A stretch of DNA of 64,000 bases from assembly GCA_905220665.1 (NCBI GenBank), contig CAJNAR010000020.1:207804-271803 (forward strand). The letters run 5' to 3'. This stretch comes from Albugo candida. Its lineage: Eukaryota; Oomycota; Peronosporomycetes; Albuginales; Albuginaceae. Of this stretch, positions 44,330-57,200 are shown piece by piece. The position numbers and the translations under genes are program-made. How positions within the stretch are numbered: the first letter of the stretch is position 1; every line of letters starts with the position of its first letter. The notes below the pieces were generated by a model. It saw only the letters and a program-made list of their open reading frames with translations, was not told where the DNA came from and did no database searches.

Positions 44330-46700
44330 GGGAGAAGTGGAAAAGCTCATCAATAAAGGATATGAACCTTGTCAATGGTACTTTGACTCGGGATCGAATA
44401 TACAAATCACAGCGTGCAAGGAATATTTTACGACACTACAAAGTATGGATGATAGCGAGTGGAATCCAGATATTTCAGGCTTTGCTGATGGTGTCGACGC
44501 TAAAGCAGAAGGATTTGAAACTATCCTTCTTTCAGTGATGATTGACGAACAAATGGTGTTCTTACTTGTGGAAGACGTATTATATGTCCCAACAGCTGGC
44601 TGCAATTAATTCTCACCTGACCTAGCAATGGATCAAGGTTTCGGAATGACATGGAATAATGAAAGCCAATCATTCAAAATGATAAAGGATGGGGCAAGTG
44701 TAATCTGAACACAATACAACAATAACCTATGGATGTTCACTGCTCATAATATTGTCAATGACGCAAACAAGAAAGATCAACCGAGAGGCAAGAAGCAAGA
44801 TGTAGTCGCAGACATTGGCGTCTGGAACGAGAGACTTGGACATATCTGCCGTGAATATATTCGGCTAATGGTTGATCGGGGGATGGCCAAGGGCATCATG
44901 CTCAAGCGCCAGGGAGAACTATATTGTGCGGATTGTCACTTTGGCAAGCAATCAAGGAAAACATTCTGAAAAGCTATCGACAGAAAAATGGCGAGAGTAA
45001 ATGAAATTATCTTTGCAGACCTAATTATTTCCCGAGTAAACAATGGCTCGCCATGTTCTGCTGTTCTCGTGGTCATGGTCGGATAATCACGCTACGTGAA
45101 GGCTTTCAAGTTGAAGTCTAAGACCGAAGGCGAAGTAAATGAGCACTTGAAAAATTATATCAAGTGGGCAGAGCGACAACATGCCCATGAACTCGACCAA
45201 AACGTGCAACAGGAAAATTTGGTGCGACAAGTCCTGACCGACAAAGGACAAGAGTTCTGCAATAGAACAATGGAGGACTGGTATACCAGAAATAGCGTAG
45301 TGCACACCAAGGTTGGACCAGACGCGTCTCAGCTTAACCTAGTAGAGCGAACACACCAGAAATTGATCGGAATGATGAAGACAATGATGCATCAATCTGG
45401 ATTTCCGAAGTCGTTCTGGGTGCATGCATTAGAAAATGCGATTTACATCAAGAATCGTGTGTACTGCAAAGGTGCAGCATGTACACCATACGAGACTCTG
45501 TTTGAGTCTAAGCCGGACATCCATCACCTGCGAGTATTTGAGTCCTTGACTCAATGTCATACTCCCGTCTCAAAAAGAAAGAAAATGAGCATGAACTGCA
45601 GCATTGGATTCTTGTTAGGCTACTGCGAAGACATTGTGGGTTGTATCGTGCACATCCCCACCGAACACAAAAAGAGATTCGTTTCAGATGCGAAAATTAT
45701 TGAATCAATCAATATACAAGGACCGTCATGAATCCACATTTTCAATGAAGTCAAGAGATGGTTACAGGCATTTGATGAATTCATCGAAGAGGGGAAATGG
45801 ACAATCTTATTGAGGAAAACCAGGACGTATTCCACCAACTAGCCAACTGCGACACCGCCGATAAGCAGTATGTGTGCAGCAATGTTGATATGGAATCAAC
45901 GAAAAGTTGCAAGGGTCAATATTAGGCGAAGATCAAGAGGTGGAGACACCACCGGATGATCTTGATAGTGAAGAGAAACTCGTGTGGGAAGACATACTGA
46001 GCAACAGTGCCGTTCCTGTAAACAGTGATTTCAACGAAGCACTGGAAATCAAAACCCATGAGTTTGTTGGCTAAGTTACGGAAAGTCTACAGGCTGAACA
46101 GAATACCCAAGATGATACAACTTCAGATTGGAAGTAGAGGTCAGCGAAGGTTTTGACAATGATATTGCTAGCAGTGAAACTGGTAGCAACCTCGAGGATT
46201 GGGATGCCGGCCGAGTCAGCCGGTCAAGTCACAGATCTGGCTACAGTGGAAGAAATCGTAGACAGCTCGCAAGCCGTTGAGCAAAAATACAGCTATTTCA
46301 TTGAACCAGAGAACGAACGTGAACTTAAAACGGATCACATTACCAAGCAACAACTAGCAATACCCCACAATCAATCAATTGGACATCGACGTCCAAGGGG
46401 AGTCGAAATTCGACGGATACGCGAAAGAAAACGCACCAAGATAAATGCAAAGCTACTGAAAGCTGCTAAATTGAAACATTCACTGCCGTCTGAGAATGTA
46501 GTAGAAAATGGACGTATGCGATTAAAGCATTACAAAGTGTATCCAACATTCAAGACATCAAACATGGATCGTCGTGGGCAGCGTGGATTACACGAAAAGG
46601 ACATCAAAATCCCTAAAAAGTATCACCTGGCCATGCGATCAAAACACGCAGAATTCTGGCGAAATGCAATGGATACTGAAATTGCCTCTTATAAGAGAAA
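44330..46700 (+). pseudogene. Copia D protease and integrase
   Basis: The protease motif WYFDSGSNIQIT (DSGA-type, near 44380) precedes VEDVLYVPTAG. The HHCC region is VWNERLGHICREYI with YCADCHFGKQSRK (44820-44965). The integrase core reads IIFADLI (first Asp), LTDKGQEFCN (second Asp, ~45235) and NLVERTHQKLIGMMKTMM (Glu, ~45335), then FPKSFWVHALENAIYIKNRV, then SIGFLLGYCEDI. 46153..46710 is the basic linker ahead of RT. Stops separate the blocks. Confidence 0.88.
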
Positions 46701-46754
46701 GAAGTGTTAAGGGAAATTCCTCGTTAGGATATCCCAAGTGGACAACAAACTATC

Positions 46755-48110
46755 AGAACGATGTGGGTCTTCGATATCAAAACAGATCAGTTAGGCTACG
46801 TGGTGAGTTTTAATGCACGAGTTGTGGCGAGGGGTGACAAGCAGAGGCCTGGTATCGATTTTAAGGATACCTTCTCCCCTGTGGCAAGCATGGCCACATT
46901 CAGTGATGTTTGCTGCTGTGTGCATCTTACAAGATCTCACAATCTATCAGGTGACATCAATACCGCCTACCTCAATACCCTCCTGAGCATCAAGCAATTT
47001 CTGGAGAAAGTCGAAGGCTATCCTTGCAAAAAAAAAGAATTGTCTACATCATGGACAAAGCACTCTATGGATTACGTCAATCTGGAAGAGAGTGGAACAG
47101 CGAAGTGAATCACTGGTTTGTTGATTGTGGATTTATGCAATCTGCGATAGAAACATGCCTCTACTTCTACGATCATGACGTCGAATTCACGATTGTACTG
47201 CTCTACGTGGATTACATTTTATGCGCAACCAAAAATCTAGACTTCAAGATCAAAATGTTTGAGTTGCTGGACAAGTGTTATGGGTGGAAAGATAAAGGTC
47301 TGTTGAACACGTACTTGGGTGTGCAGGTGAAACAGAACGAACATTCCACAAAGATCCACCAGACAAAGTATTGCCAAGAAATTATTGAGCGCTTTAATTT
47401 CGGTAATGATCACCCAAGTATAATTCCGATGGAGACCAACACACGTTTGACTGTGGTGGACACAGATATGGAACAAAGAAAACAAATATCCGCAAATGGA
47501 AAGACTTTTCCATACCGAGAGCTCGTCGGGTCATTGATGTATCTCGCGACTTGTACCAGACCTGACCTCGCATATCCTGTTTAACAATCAAGCTGCTACG
47601 TGCAGAATCCTACGCAGAAGCACATTGGAGCCGCAATAAGAGTCCTTAGGTACCTGACTGGCACGACGACACAAGGAATTGTATACTCTCGAAACATGAC
47701 AAAATACAACAATCAATTTTGACTGTCGATGGCTACTGTGATTCTGACTGGGTAAATGACCCCGACACACGAGAAAGCGTTACCGGTTTCGTGCACTGCC
47801 TTGCTGGAGGTGCAATATCATGGGCTTCAAGACGCCAAAGTATCGTGGCCCAGTTAACCGCAGAGGCAGAATATGTCGTGGCATGCGAAGCTTGTATGGA
47901 GGACAAGGGCTACGGAACGTTTTACTACAAGTTTTCTCAAACGTCAAGCCTATTTTCCGTATGGGGATTGACAATCAAGCAGCCTATATTATGGCAACGA
48001 ATACTACATACAGCCGTAGAGCAAGACACATTGAACTGCGTTGGCATTACGTCCGAGATCAAGTGGCAAAAGGAAATGTGGAGTTATAGAAAGTCAAGAC
48101 TGACTTAAAT
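46755..48110 (+). pseudogene. Copia D reverse transcriptase and RNase H
   Basis: FNARVVARGDKQRPGIDFKD, TFSPVAS and GDINTAYLNT lead to KALYGLRQSGREWNSEVNHW. The catalytic box is VLLYVDYIL at 47195-47220, with the second Asp of YVDD replaced by Tyr. GLLNTYLGVQV, RELVGSLMYLATCTRPDLA and the RNase H GYCDSDWVNDPDTRESVTG follow, then GGAISWASRRQ and LTAEAEYVVACEA. A late shift gives NQAAYIMATNTTYSRRARHI. At least two frameshifts plus the active-site change mark it as inactive. Confidence 0.9.
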
Positions 48111-48225
48111 CCATCAGAATCATGACAAAGCCTCTTGCCAGTGAAAGACTCGAAAGACTGAGCTCAATGATCGGTATGGCCAAACTACACCTTTCCAAAG
48201 TGATGGACTTACTTTGGAGGAGGGC

Positions 48226-48234
48226 GTGTTGGAA
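48226..48234 (+). promoter_or_regulatory. Polypurine tract of Copia D
   Basis: GGAGGAGGG, two bases before the 3' LTR: the usual place for plus-strand priming. Confidence 0.75.
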
Positions 48235-48236
48235 AT

Positions 48237-48417
48237 CTACATCTACTGAATACAGCGACGGTAAATTGAAGATCTTCACTGATGGAAGACCACGATCTCG
48301 TGAAGAGTCGTAGACAGTGAAAGGTCGAAAGAGAAACAAGATAGGTTGCTAGGGATTTCTCAATATACCTTTCAAACAGCAAGTCATTGTGTGTTATCTT
48401 TTGTACTGTTTCTAACA
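48237..48417 (+). repeat. 3' LTR of Copia D
   Basis: 181 bp, TGTTGGAAATC ... GTTTCTAACA, shorter than the 5' copy mainly by a ~15-bp gap near its start. Confidence 0.92.
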
Positions 48418-48844
48418 GTAAGGATTCAATCATGAACTGTACGAGTCAGGATTCTCGCCAGTCAGCAATCTGCACATACTATCATCTCTGGCGACAAGAA
48501 ATCTCACCTATTATTGGCTTTGATACGCGCGGGAACATCGGAATGGTAGGAGTTGGATCTGATCTGACAGCAGTCTCTGGATGATCGCATTGCACAGAAG
48601 GCGAGTGAAGATTCGGAAGCAAAGAAAGCGCTCTTGACATGTCGAAACCTCCATCGAGTCAAATTTACTTGATATCAACATCTATATATCTTCGTTGGAA
48701 AGGCTTTAAGTCGACCGGAGTCGCGTGTTGCATGGAAAGAGTCTGATGAGCCGCAGTCTTTATGGAGAATGAGCAGCTGGTATTGGATATTGATCGATTT
48801 TATTCGTTGCTCCGACTGCATGTGGAGGATGTGGGCAGAGCTTA

Positions 48845-51800
48845 TTGAGTCGATATGGACACAATATGCACGTATTTTATCGTAGGGAGCTTGCCAATCT
48901 CATAGGCGAAGTGGAACCATGCTTATCAACGCCAAAGTCAATGAGGGAGACCAATGAGGAAGAAATAGTGGCAGTTCCAATGGTCAAAACGAACAATTAC
49001 ATTGTTGAACAAGCCAAAATGACTGAGCACTTCAAAGAAGAAAATCAACAAATTTATCTGTGGCAAAGGGATATCGCTGGAGCCATTCAAGAAGTCTACC
49101 GATGTATAGGAAACGCCTCAATGCCCAGGACTGAAAAACTTCAGGCGACAATTGCAGCTGCGAAATGTGCAACGACTGGTCGAAAACGTGATTGACTCCT
49201 TCGGAATACGTGCAAATCACAGCAGCAAAATTGCATGTGGACAAAGCCACAATTCGGAGGCAGCTGCAAATGAGCACCGATTCAATCGATTCATGCGACA
49301 GCGGACAATGGTTGTGCTTAATTTCGCACTGATTATCAGCGCACAACCCAAGAAAAGCCTTAAGTTTATTCTATCGAACCTGTTGCATTGGGAGTCGTTG
49401 TTACGATGCCGGCAGTATTACAAAGAATAGTTTTTCCAACCAGGTGATGGCGTCGTCACACATGCGGCACTAGAGTTCTTACTGCCGACATGCGAAGTCG
49501 AATAAACAGTCATTTTTAAGAAGACTTTTCCCAGCATCAATTTGAACGAAAAGAGTAAACTTTCAGTCACAATCACATTGGAAAATGTCGCATTACATCT
49601 TCGAATGACGCGATTTGCTCCATTGTGGATCTTACGGTCTCTCGTGCTCTATAACGGCTGAAATCAACATGACAAGGCGACGTTCAGCTGTCTTGTGGAT
49701 TGCATTCTGATAAAAGAAGAAAAGAACAAAGTGTTGGTTGTTGCACAATGAGATTAAGACCAAATACCAATTTCTCACGTCGTCTGTGCATGACACAGAC
49801 CAGAAGAAGACGTGAAAGCTGCTATTACGATCTGGAATCACGTATCGTGCCGCCATCTTTGTCATATTCGCTGATCTGAAGCTTCACAATAGAGTGTTCA
49901 TCTGGACAAAAGACATTGGAACTCCTCCAACTCAAACCCAGGAAGAAGAAAGATCGATTCGAATTGTCACTCGCAAACCCTAATTTACAAGAATATGAAC
50001 CCTATATGCCGCTACCAACACCTGGAAGGGATCAAATCGAGCTCTTCTTCTGCCTGAAGCGCGTGTCTATGCAAGCATTCACGATCGAAAGCCCTCGGTA
50101 GTGGTAAAAGGATTTGCAAAGAATATAAGCGTCGCGTTCGCCATGTCAATGAGACAGCTTATGATGAGAAAATCAAATCACAGTCAGACGATTTGAGCTC
50201 ATGACACTCTACTACACGCAAATACCAGCGGAACGATGCATTTGGATGTTTAAATTGCGTAATTGCTCAATACTGATCGTATTTCGTCCACTGCTATCAG
50301 TCGTCCCCGTGCTTTTGCCGACTAAAGAAGAAGATGATAACACTTGTATCATTTACCTGGGAGCCGAGTCAGCCAGATAAAAGATAGCTTCAGAATACTA
50401 TATGCAAAGAACGCCGGTGTATGTGGAAAAGCTTCCGCAAGAGCTCTATCCAATTTCACTTGCGCTCTTTTTCTCGGAAGTATATCGATCAAAGATGCAA
50501 ACTTAGTTTGGTAGGAGTCCACCTTGCTCAAGTCGAAGGTCTTGGCCCTGACCTTCGATACGCACATCAAACTTGCAGCCTCTAAGCACACGACGCCGCC
50601 AATTTGCCCTTTGCCGACGCGTTAAAGCCGTGTTCTGTGATGATCTTTGACGACGAATGAAGGCTCGATATGAAGTCGTTCGGAACGATCTTAAACTGTG
50701 ATATTGCTTGGCATTGGGTGCTTTGACGTTTCATCGAGCACAAGTGGCTCGACACCTCTATGACGTACTAGACGACCTCCATAAAATCAGAGAATCTTTA
50801 AAAGTAGCACAATCAGCCGGTAACAAGACGACATTCTCGAGGATCATCATCCGAAAGCACGTACGTTCGAGTTGGCGATTGCATTGTGCCTCGAGAAGAA
50901 CATACAAAGCCTCAAGCTCGAGGGAAAATACTATTCAGTACATCGGATTTTACGCTGAATCTCTCGCGTAGTAATCTGGGGGTCTTTATCAGCATTCTAG
51001 CTTCACTGTATGACCCCATGAAGGAAGAGCAAGCTGTCAAATCGAAACGATATGAGCGCCAACATCGCGTAGATCAAGCACGCGAACGGCTCCAAGACGA
51101 CCAATATGGAACGTCATACGAAGCCTTCCATGCTCGTGATGACGATAATGGAAGATCGGTGGACGCCGATGAAGTTTACCAGTCTTTTTGATTTCTTTCA
51201 CATGGATTATTTGAGTCGGTTTGCTTAAAAAGTGTTAGCAATTGCGATCAGCTTACATAGTACGGACTCGAAGGCACAGAAATAGACTTTATCTCCATCG
51301 TGGATCGCAATCGGAGTGGTGGTATTTCCTCTGAAAAGTTTGGAGTCGCACAGAGTCGTGAGAAGATCGCACATACCTCCTTGCATTATGACGGCGTCAT
51401 GCGTACCGGATGCGCGTACGTCCAAACAATTTTTCAAGCTTCTACAGGTTCCCTTCTCAATCGACAAATCCCAAGCTCAAGCCTTTAAGCATGCCAAGAC
51501 CGCATCCTTAATTACACAAAGCCAAACTGCGCCAAAACGATTTGAGTATACAATCATAAAGCAGAAAGTGTGGTGCTGACTCGACCTGAGAGCGCTACAA
51601 TTGGTTCGGAAGTAGAGGCAGAGTAAATGTCGTTGACGAGATATTGTAGCGTTCGGACGATAAAGGAGATTTGAAATCCGCTGATATACAAATGAATAAA
51701 TGGATCTCAAGAATCCAAACCAGAAGCTTATAAAGACTATGGCCTTCATTCCATTTTAAGTGTTATACTTTCTCCTGGTCGACGACATGTTACCTTTAGC

Positions 51801-54800
51801 GCTGGGGGAATTAGACATGGAGGTCTTGGAATAACTCGTGATGTACAGAAATTAGTGCATGTGGGCGAGCGATGTATCCGCTGGCAAGGACGCCCCGACT
51901 TTGAGTGTGCGTTCTCGTGCTCACACTTCTGCGTAGGGGGAGCTCAGTTTCGATGTATAGAAAGTATCACAACATTAATGCTCGTCAAGTGGAGTCGTTC
52001 TTGACGTATTATCGTGAACTTGGTCGTTTGGAAGCAGGTCGAAGCTTTACGAAGATTTTGCATACTTTGGAGCGATACTTTAATCTCAATAGACGTCAGC
52101 GTTTGTCCATGTGTTCAATAAGAAGTTGGCTTCCTTGTATTCGATTGAGAGGTGAAAGAGCGTCTGTTGGAAACCGGATCTACTGATTGCAGCGACGGTA
52201 AGTTGAAGACCTCCACTGGTAGAGGGTGACCATCTCCTGAATAGTCGTAGGCAGTGAAAGGTGGCAGAGAGACATAAGATAGTTGCTAAGGGAGTTCTCA
52301 ATATACCTTTAAAACTATAAGTCTTTGTGTAAGACCTTTGGTGCGGTTCCCAATAGCGTCAACGAGCTCACATCGATTAAGGAGGCGGTCGGTCTTGGAT
52401 GCGTACGTAATGCATCGGGAATGCTACCCAATTGCTACGTCGTGTGTAGAAGCAAAATTATGGTGGAAATGTACCCTCAAATACCTGCCAGCTTATACGA
52501 ATTGTGTCTCAAATACCAGCTGTGCCGCCGGACGGAGCACACTTCTACATTATGCTCAAAGTGGGAGAACACCAAGAAGCGTATAAACAGAAAAATAATT
52601 TCTTAAAGCATTTCGTAACGCCGGTATCGATAGAGCTGAAAGCCAGTAAAGTACGAAATGTACTCCGAGTCATTAAATGCGATGAGACTGGTGGAGCTTC
52701 CTCTGGCTGCACTTGGATAAAAGTGGATAAACACGACTTTGAAGGCGATCTGACACGCGCTGTGGACGAGTTTATGGACATCGCGGAGACGGATATATCG
52801 GTAGATGTGTCATTCGAGGATTTCAAGGCTGCAAAAAGAAAACAGCCGAATGATAACCGATCGATTCATCTCACTGGAAACTGAAGGCTTCCACAAGATT
52901 TCGTTTGTCGATGTGAGGTAGACGAAGGTGTACGATCTAAAAAGACGCTATGGGACACTAAAAAAGAGATCGCTATCGAGTGATAATATAGTGAAGACGT
53001 CAATCTTCAGGTGAGTCTCGAGGATCCATAAAAAAAATAGTTTAAGCGAGCACTCGCGTGTCTTCATCACGGCAAGGAAGTTAACACTACTTATTTTTGA
53101 ATCGACTGCTAATATCAAGAGTGTCGCCGGCTGCATCTTTCGCTTCTCATCATATTCAATATTGTCCTGTCCATTTTTTCCGGCTTGCTATCTGGCGCCG
53201 GGCATATTCAAAATGGAACGGGCAAAAAGATAATGCATTTCGTACGATTCAAATGGTCGAAACGAAAAAACGTGATGAGAACCCTTCCTCGCTATTTCAT
53301 ACCGACAATTTTCGCTGAGAGAGACGAAATGGAGTACTTGTTTGCCGCTTTCGGTGAAGAAATAAAGGCTTTTAATGCAAAGGATCAACGCGGTCGAGGA
53401 TGGCCTGCAGTGAAGAGTACTGATCGCGTTGCTCGAGCTATGGGGGACACCATGATCGCATCATCGACAACTCAAGTTTTCAGGTGTCTTGAACCAAACG
53501 ATCGTACCCGTCCAGTGCCATCATCGACGACCAGCCAACTCTTGTGGAAGGCTGTATCTATTGATTGGTGGCTTAACACTCTCGATATTCATACACAAAA
53601 CCGTTCCGACGCTATAAAGTTGCGAATCGGATGGAAAAATCGGTCTGCTCGATTATTTCTCATTTTTCACGGAAATGAATGATCGTCAAATTTACCTGGG
53701 AAGTGGGCAATAGAGGTCTTTTGATTGGCTCTCGAGCAAGTAGCTCTGATCGAGATGCGTCTTTGTGCCAGCACCAATGAACCTACAAAGAAGCAATCAT
53801 GTAGTATTCCATTACTCATCTATCTGTATGCTACGTGTCACATCACGTGCGTTTCTCCGGCCAATACGAAAGAGTTCAAAGTACCATTGTATCATAGTCT
53901 GGCATGGTCTATAGATTCCAAATTAAGAGCGAGATCATCCACGACAAGTCGTCTTGCAGGCCCCATTTTGGTTTCAATCGATGTGGCTTCGACTTGGGAT
54001 AGCACACCCACAAAGGATATTCGTGCTTCACAGAAGACCATCGAACGTACTTTAGAGGTGCAGTAAAAGCTGTGGGAATCCCCATTATGACACCAGAACC
54101 GCTATCATGCTCCCTACTGCACCAGCGTTTGAACAAGAGCTTTGAGAGTCGGAAAATCGGTGTAATTACGTTTCAGTGCTTCCATCGGGTCTTCTCCCTT
54201 CATCCCCGTTTGAGGTGCGAGCAGCCCCATGCCAAGTCTTCATACGGAAAGTATGTATTATCTCGCCTCGTTACGTGCTGAATTCCGTCTCACGACGACT
54301 AGATGCGATGGCAATCATGCTGGAGGACAAAGATGAAGCCCTCCCATTGTACCGACTCGTGAGGTTTCCGAAGTTACAAGCTGCAATACACCTTATGACC
54401 GATGTCTCTGGGGCCTAGGAGTCACAAATTTCGTGGTTGGTGGATTTGAGTAAAGCAAAATTCTGAACATGCAGACATCTGGAAGACTATCTTGCATGCG
54501 GTGTAAGCTTTCGGTACACGCAGAAGAAGCTGATGAAAGACATCTACAAGACACCTCGCTACCGTATCGAGAAGCGACCGACTCGACATACCACGCAATA
54601 ATTACAGGCCAGTGTTGAAGACTTTCATTAGACGATGCTGAGACCGTTCATAGCGCATTCATACATGTGGTCTGTCTGATCCTTTTGTATCCTAATTGAC
54701 ACTTTGAATGTATCCGTCGAAATGGCAAGTCTAACGGATATCATATCATGAAAATGGGTGTCAATAGAGGATTGCATTGGAGCATTGCGGCGGAATAACG

Positions 54801-57200
54801 CGAAAGTTGGAGGTAGAAGAACCTACGACTTACAATCTTCTCCGTGAAAATTGCAATTTTGATGACTGATGGCCGATCTTCTGATTGATTTCGCTTCACG
54901 GGATCAGCGTATTGATTTTCAACTCGATACCTCGCAAAGTTGTGAAGTTTCCAATGGATCGATTCGAATTGAGTCAAAGCCAGGAATACGGGAACTCTGT
55001 GTCGCATTACACCACATTGAGCGATGATATGACACCCACCAAGGAGTATTCAGTGGTCCTTGCGACGTTATATTCCAGATTTGATAGTGATCAGATGAAA
55101 GGATTGATGCCTGAGGACGGAGAGCTACCATTCTTTACAATAAAAGTCGTTTTTCTTCCACAGAATCGGCCCGATCATCGATCAAGCTCTAGTATTTGAC
55201 GTCTCGTGTCCTTTAACCGGGAAGTTGAAGACGCCAAAACACAATTCGGAGTCAATGCGAATTGGGTCTGATACTCTCCCAGCCGAAACCTATCAATACG
55301 CACAGATGGATGATGTATTTATAATACTAACGACTAAGGGCGTTCACCTTTGATCTCGTCTTTTCGTCAAGGAAGAGCGTGGACAATTCGATCTCATTTA
55401 CGCAGTCGTTTGAGCATTGTGCACATGTTGTTCGAAAAATGGTACAAGATCCTCGGCAGTGTTGCGTTTTGGGAGAGTCTGTGCGCTTGGCGGCTGAAAT
55501 CATCGACGGCTTCGAGCTAGCAGCGTAATAATTGAGACGCGATGTAAAAGGTCTCCGGAGATATGCTGTAGAAGATCTCGAGGAGCCCGGACACGTTCCC
55601 GAATAGATCTTACATGGCGGAATCGTCTTTACAAAGTTTCTGGCGAATGAAGTCGTATGCTTTGTAGACCAGCGTGAACTAGGCGTGCGCGAGAACGGAT
55701 ATGATTCCTTTGAAAATGGAATGAAATTCGGGATACTTTAGTGGTTGCTTGCCCTATTCTCGTCACATTGGGCGCTGAAGAAGAGTAAGACGGCACGCGT
55801 CGCCACAAAAATGCCAGCGAATATCCATTGTTTTTTTTGGATGCTATGGGCATCACAGAGGTCAAATCCACGTTTTATCGATCAAAGACCTCCCGCCACA
55901 TTGGATCCTCAAAGTCTCATCAAAGTCTTTCAAGAGTGAACGATTCCAACGAATCTTACAGCTTCTTACAAGCACCGACTTTCGATACCGAGATGTCTGG
56001 CGTCTCCACTGAGCGATAACTACATCCCTTCAGGTCGGCGAGTATAAGGCATCGACGCTCCGTCACAGGAGCGACTACAGCCTTATCAGTCGGTCCTCCA
56101 GCACGCTATTTGCGATCATTGGGTACCACCAACGAAAGTCAATTGCTAAATAACGATTGGGTGTACTTCATCTCCAAAATGGAAGAAATTTATCGCGATT
56201 TTGATGAGGTCTCCGTCAAAGTTTTTGTAGGCGCAAAAGGCCGACTCAATATACAAGGAAGGGGTTTCCAGCAAGCAATCTAAACGCTGTAGCGTTTGAC
56301 CCGGGAGATTTGTTACTGGCGACAAAGAATTAAACACTAGTGTATTCAAGGAAGGAAGTGTGAAAGATGAGGAGGAACAACAAGGCGACGATGACGATTA
56401 TGGTCGTGGAATTCAGACGTTGAGAGAGAGTGGAAATACAGTGTATGTGTAGCTGTCATAGGAGCCCATGCTGATTACATTCTACCTCGCGACACACACG
56501 CAAACATTTATCTTCAGCGTTCGATATGTCAACGACCTAGTATGATAAGGTCGTCTCTGGATCTATAAGAATCGTCCAGATTGCAAAATTGAAGCTTGAT
56601 ACATTGGGCCGTACTCTCCCGTGAGACCTATTAGCTTGTATGTGACCAATGCTTTCCGTATCCTTCTAGCAAAAAGGAAGGCGTCACATCGTCTGTAACC
56701 TCGAAAGTCAGCCCCGCGCTTATCTCAGTCCTTGCGTACTGGAACATCGCCAAAGATCCTTCCACTACCACCAATGCACATTAAAGCTGCGTGTATCGAT
56801 CGGTACTCGGATGTAATGGATTATGTTATCTACACGGAAAACAAATATACCCAGTATGCGTGGATAGCGTTCATCACACAGAGCTATCAATTATACGAGC
56901 TGCACAGTTCACATCACTCAGATGCATGGCAATGTACATCACGCAATGTTGCTGGACAATATACGCGAATATATCGAGTGGGGTGGCGTCATCGGCCAAC
57001 ATAGACCCGTTATCATTCCATATGGATCGATTGAGCTTGATGCGAGCAAAATGCCTGTGAGAGATGGCCAGGTCCTGAAGGAAGCTTCATGTCAGAAGCT
57101 TATTAAGACTCCTTCTTGCTGCAATTCGCAATAAAAATTGGAGGATCCGGGCCTTACGCCGTGAGGTATCTGTTCGGTTGATCTGCTGCATTCTCGACTT
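48845..57200 (+). pseudogene. Broken large coding region with EF-hand-like and C2-like segments
   Basis: About 8 kb in which protein-like plus-strand frames follow one another with frameshifts and stops. Near 51138-51173, DDDNGRSVDADE resembles an EF-hand loop. Across a plausible 87-bp intron (51174..51260), the same frame gives FISIVDRNRSGGISSEKF, a better EF-hand loop. Bridging the solo LTR at 52165, one frame reads LTSIKEAVGLGCVRNASGML and PNCYVVCRSK, C2-like, with a stop just upstream. 52504..52884 reads AHFYIMLKVGEHQEAYKQK and RNVLRVIKCDETGG, also C2-like. 53185..53682 and 54885..55199 are longer frames of unknown kind. I cannot name the parent. A fast-evolving intron-rich gene is the alternative. 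Confidence 0.4.
52165..52355 (+). repeat. Solo Copia LTR
   Basis: 191 bp, TGTTGGAAACC ... GGTTCCCAATA, clearly related to the Copia D LTRs (shared GCAGCGACGGTAAGTTGAAG and GGGAGTTCTCAATATACCTTT-type blocks). It is flanked by a perfect 5-bp duplication GCGTC (52160..52164 and 52356..52360). No internal element sequence is attached: a recombination remnant. Confidence 0.9.

Larger units (their letters stand above)
43150..48417 (+). mobile_element. Copia-type LTR retrotransposon D, nearly full length
   Basis: 5.27 kb with LTRs at 43150..43347 and 48237..48417, a primer-binding-like site just after the 5' LTR, a purine tract just before the 3' LTR, and all gag-pol domains in plus orientation. 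Flanks GTAAC (43145..43149) and GTAAG (48418..48422) look like a 5-bp target duplication with one mismatch. Coding is broken into several frames and the RT active site is changed, so the copy is dead. Confidence 0.92.
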
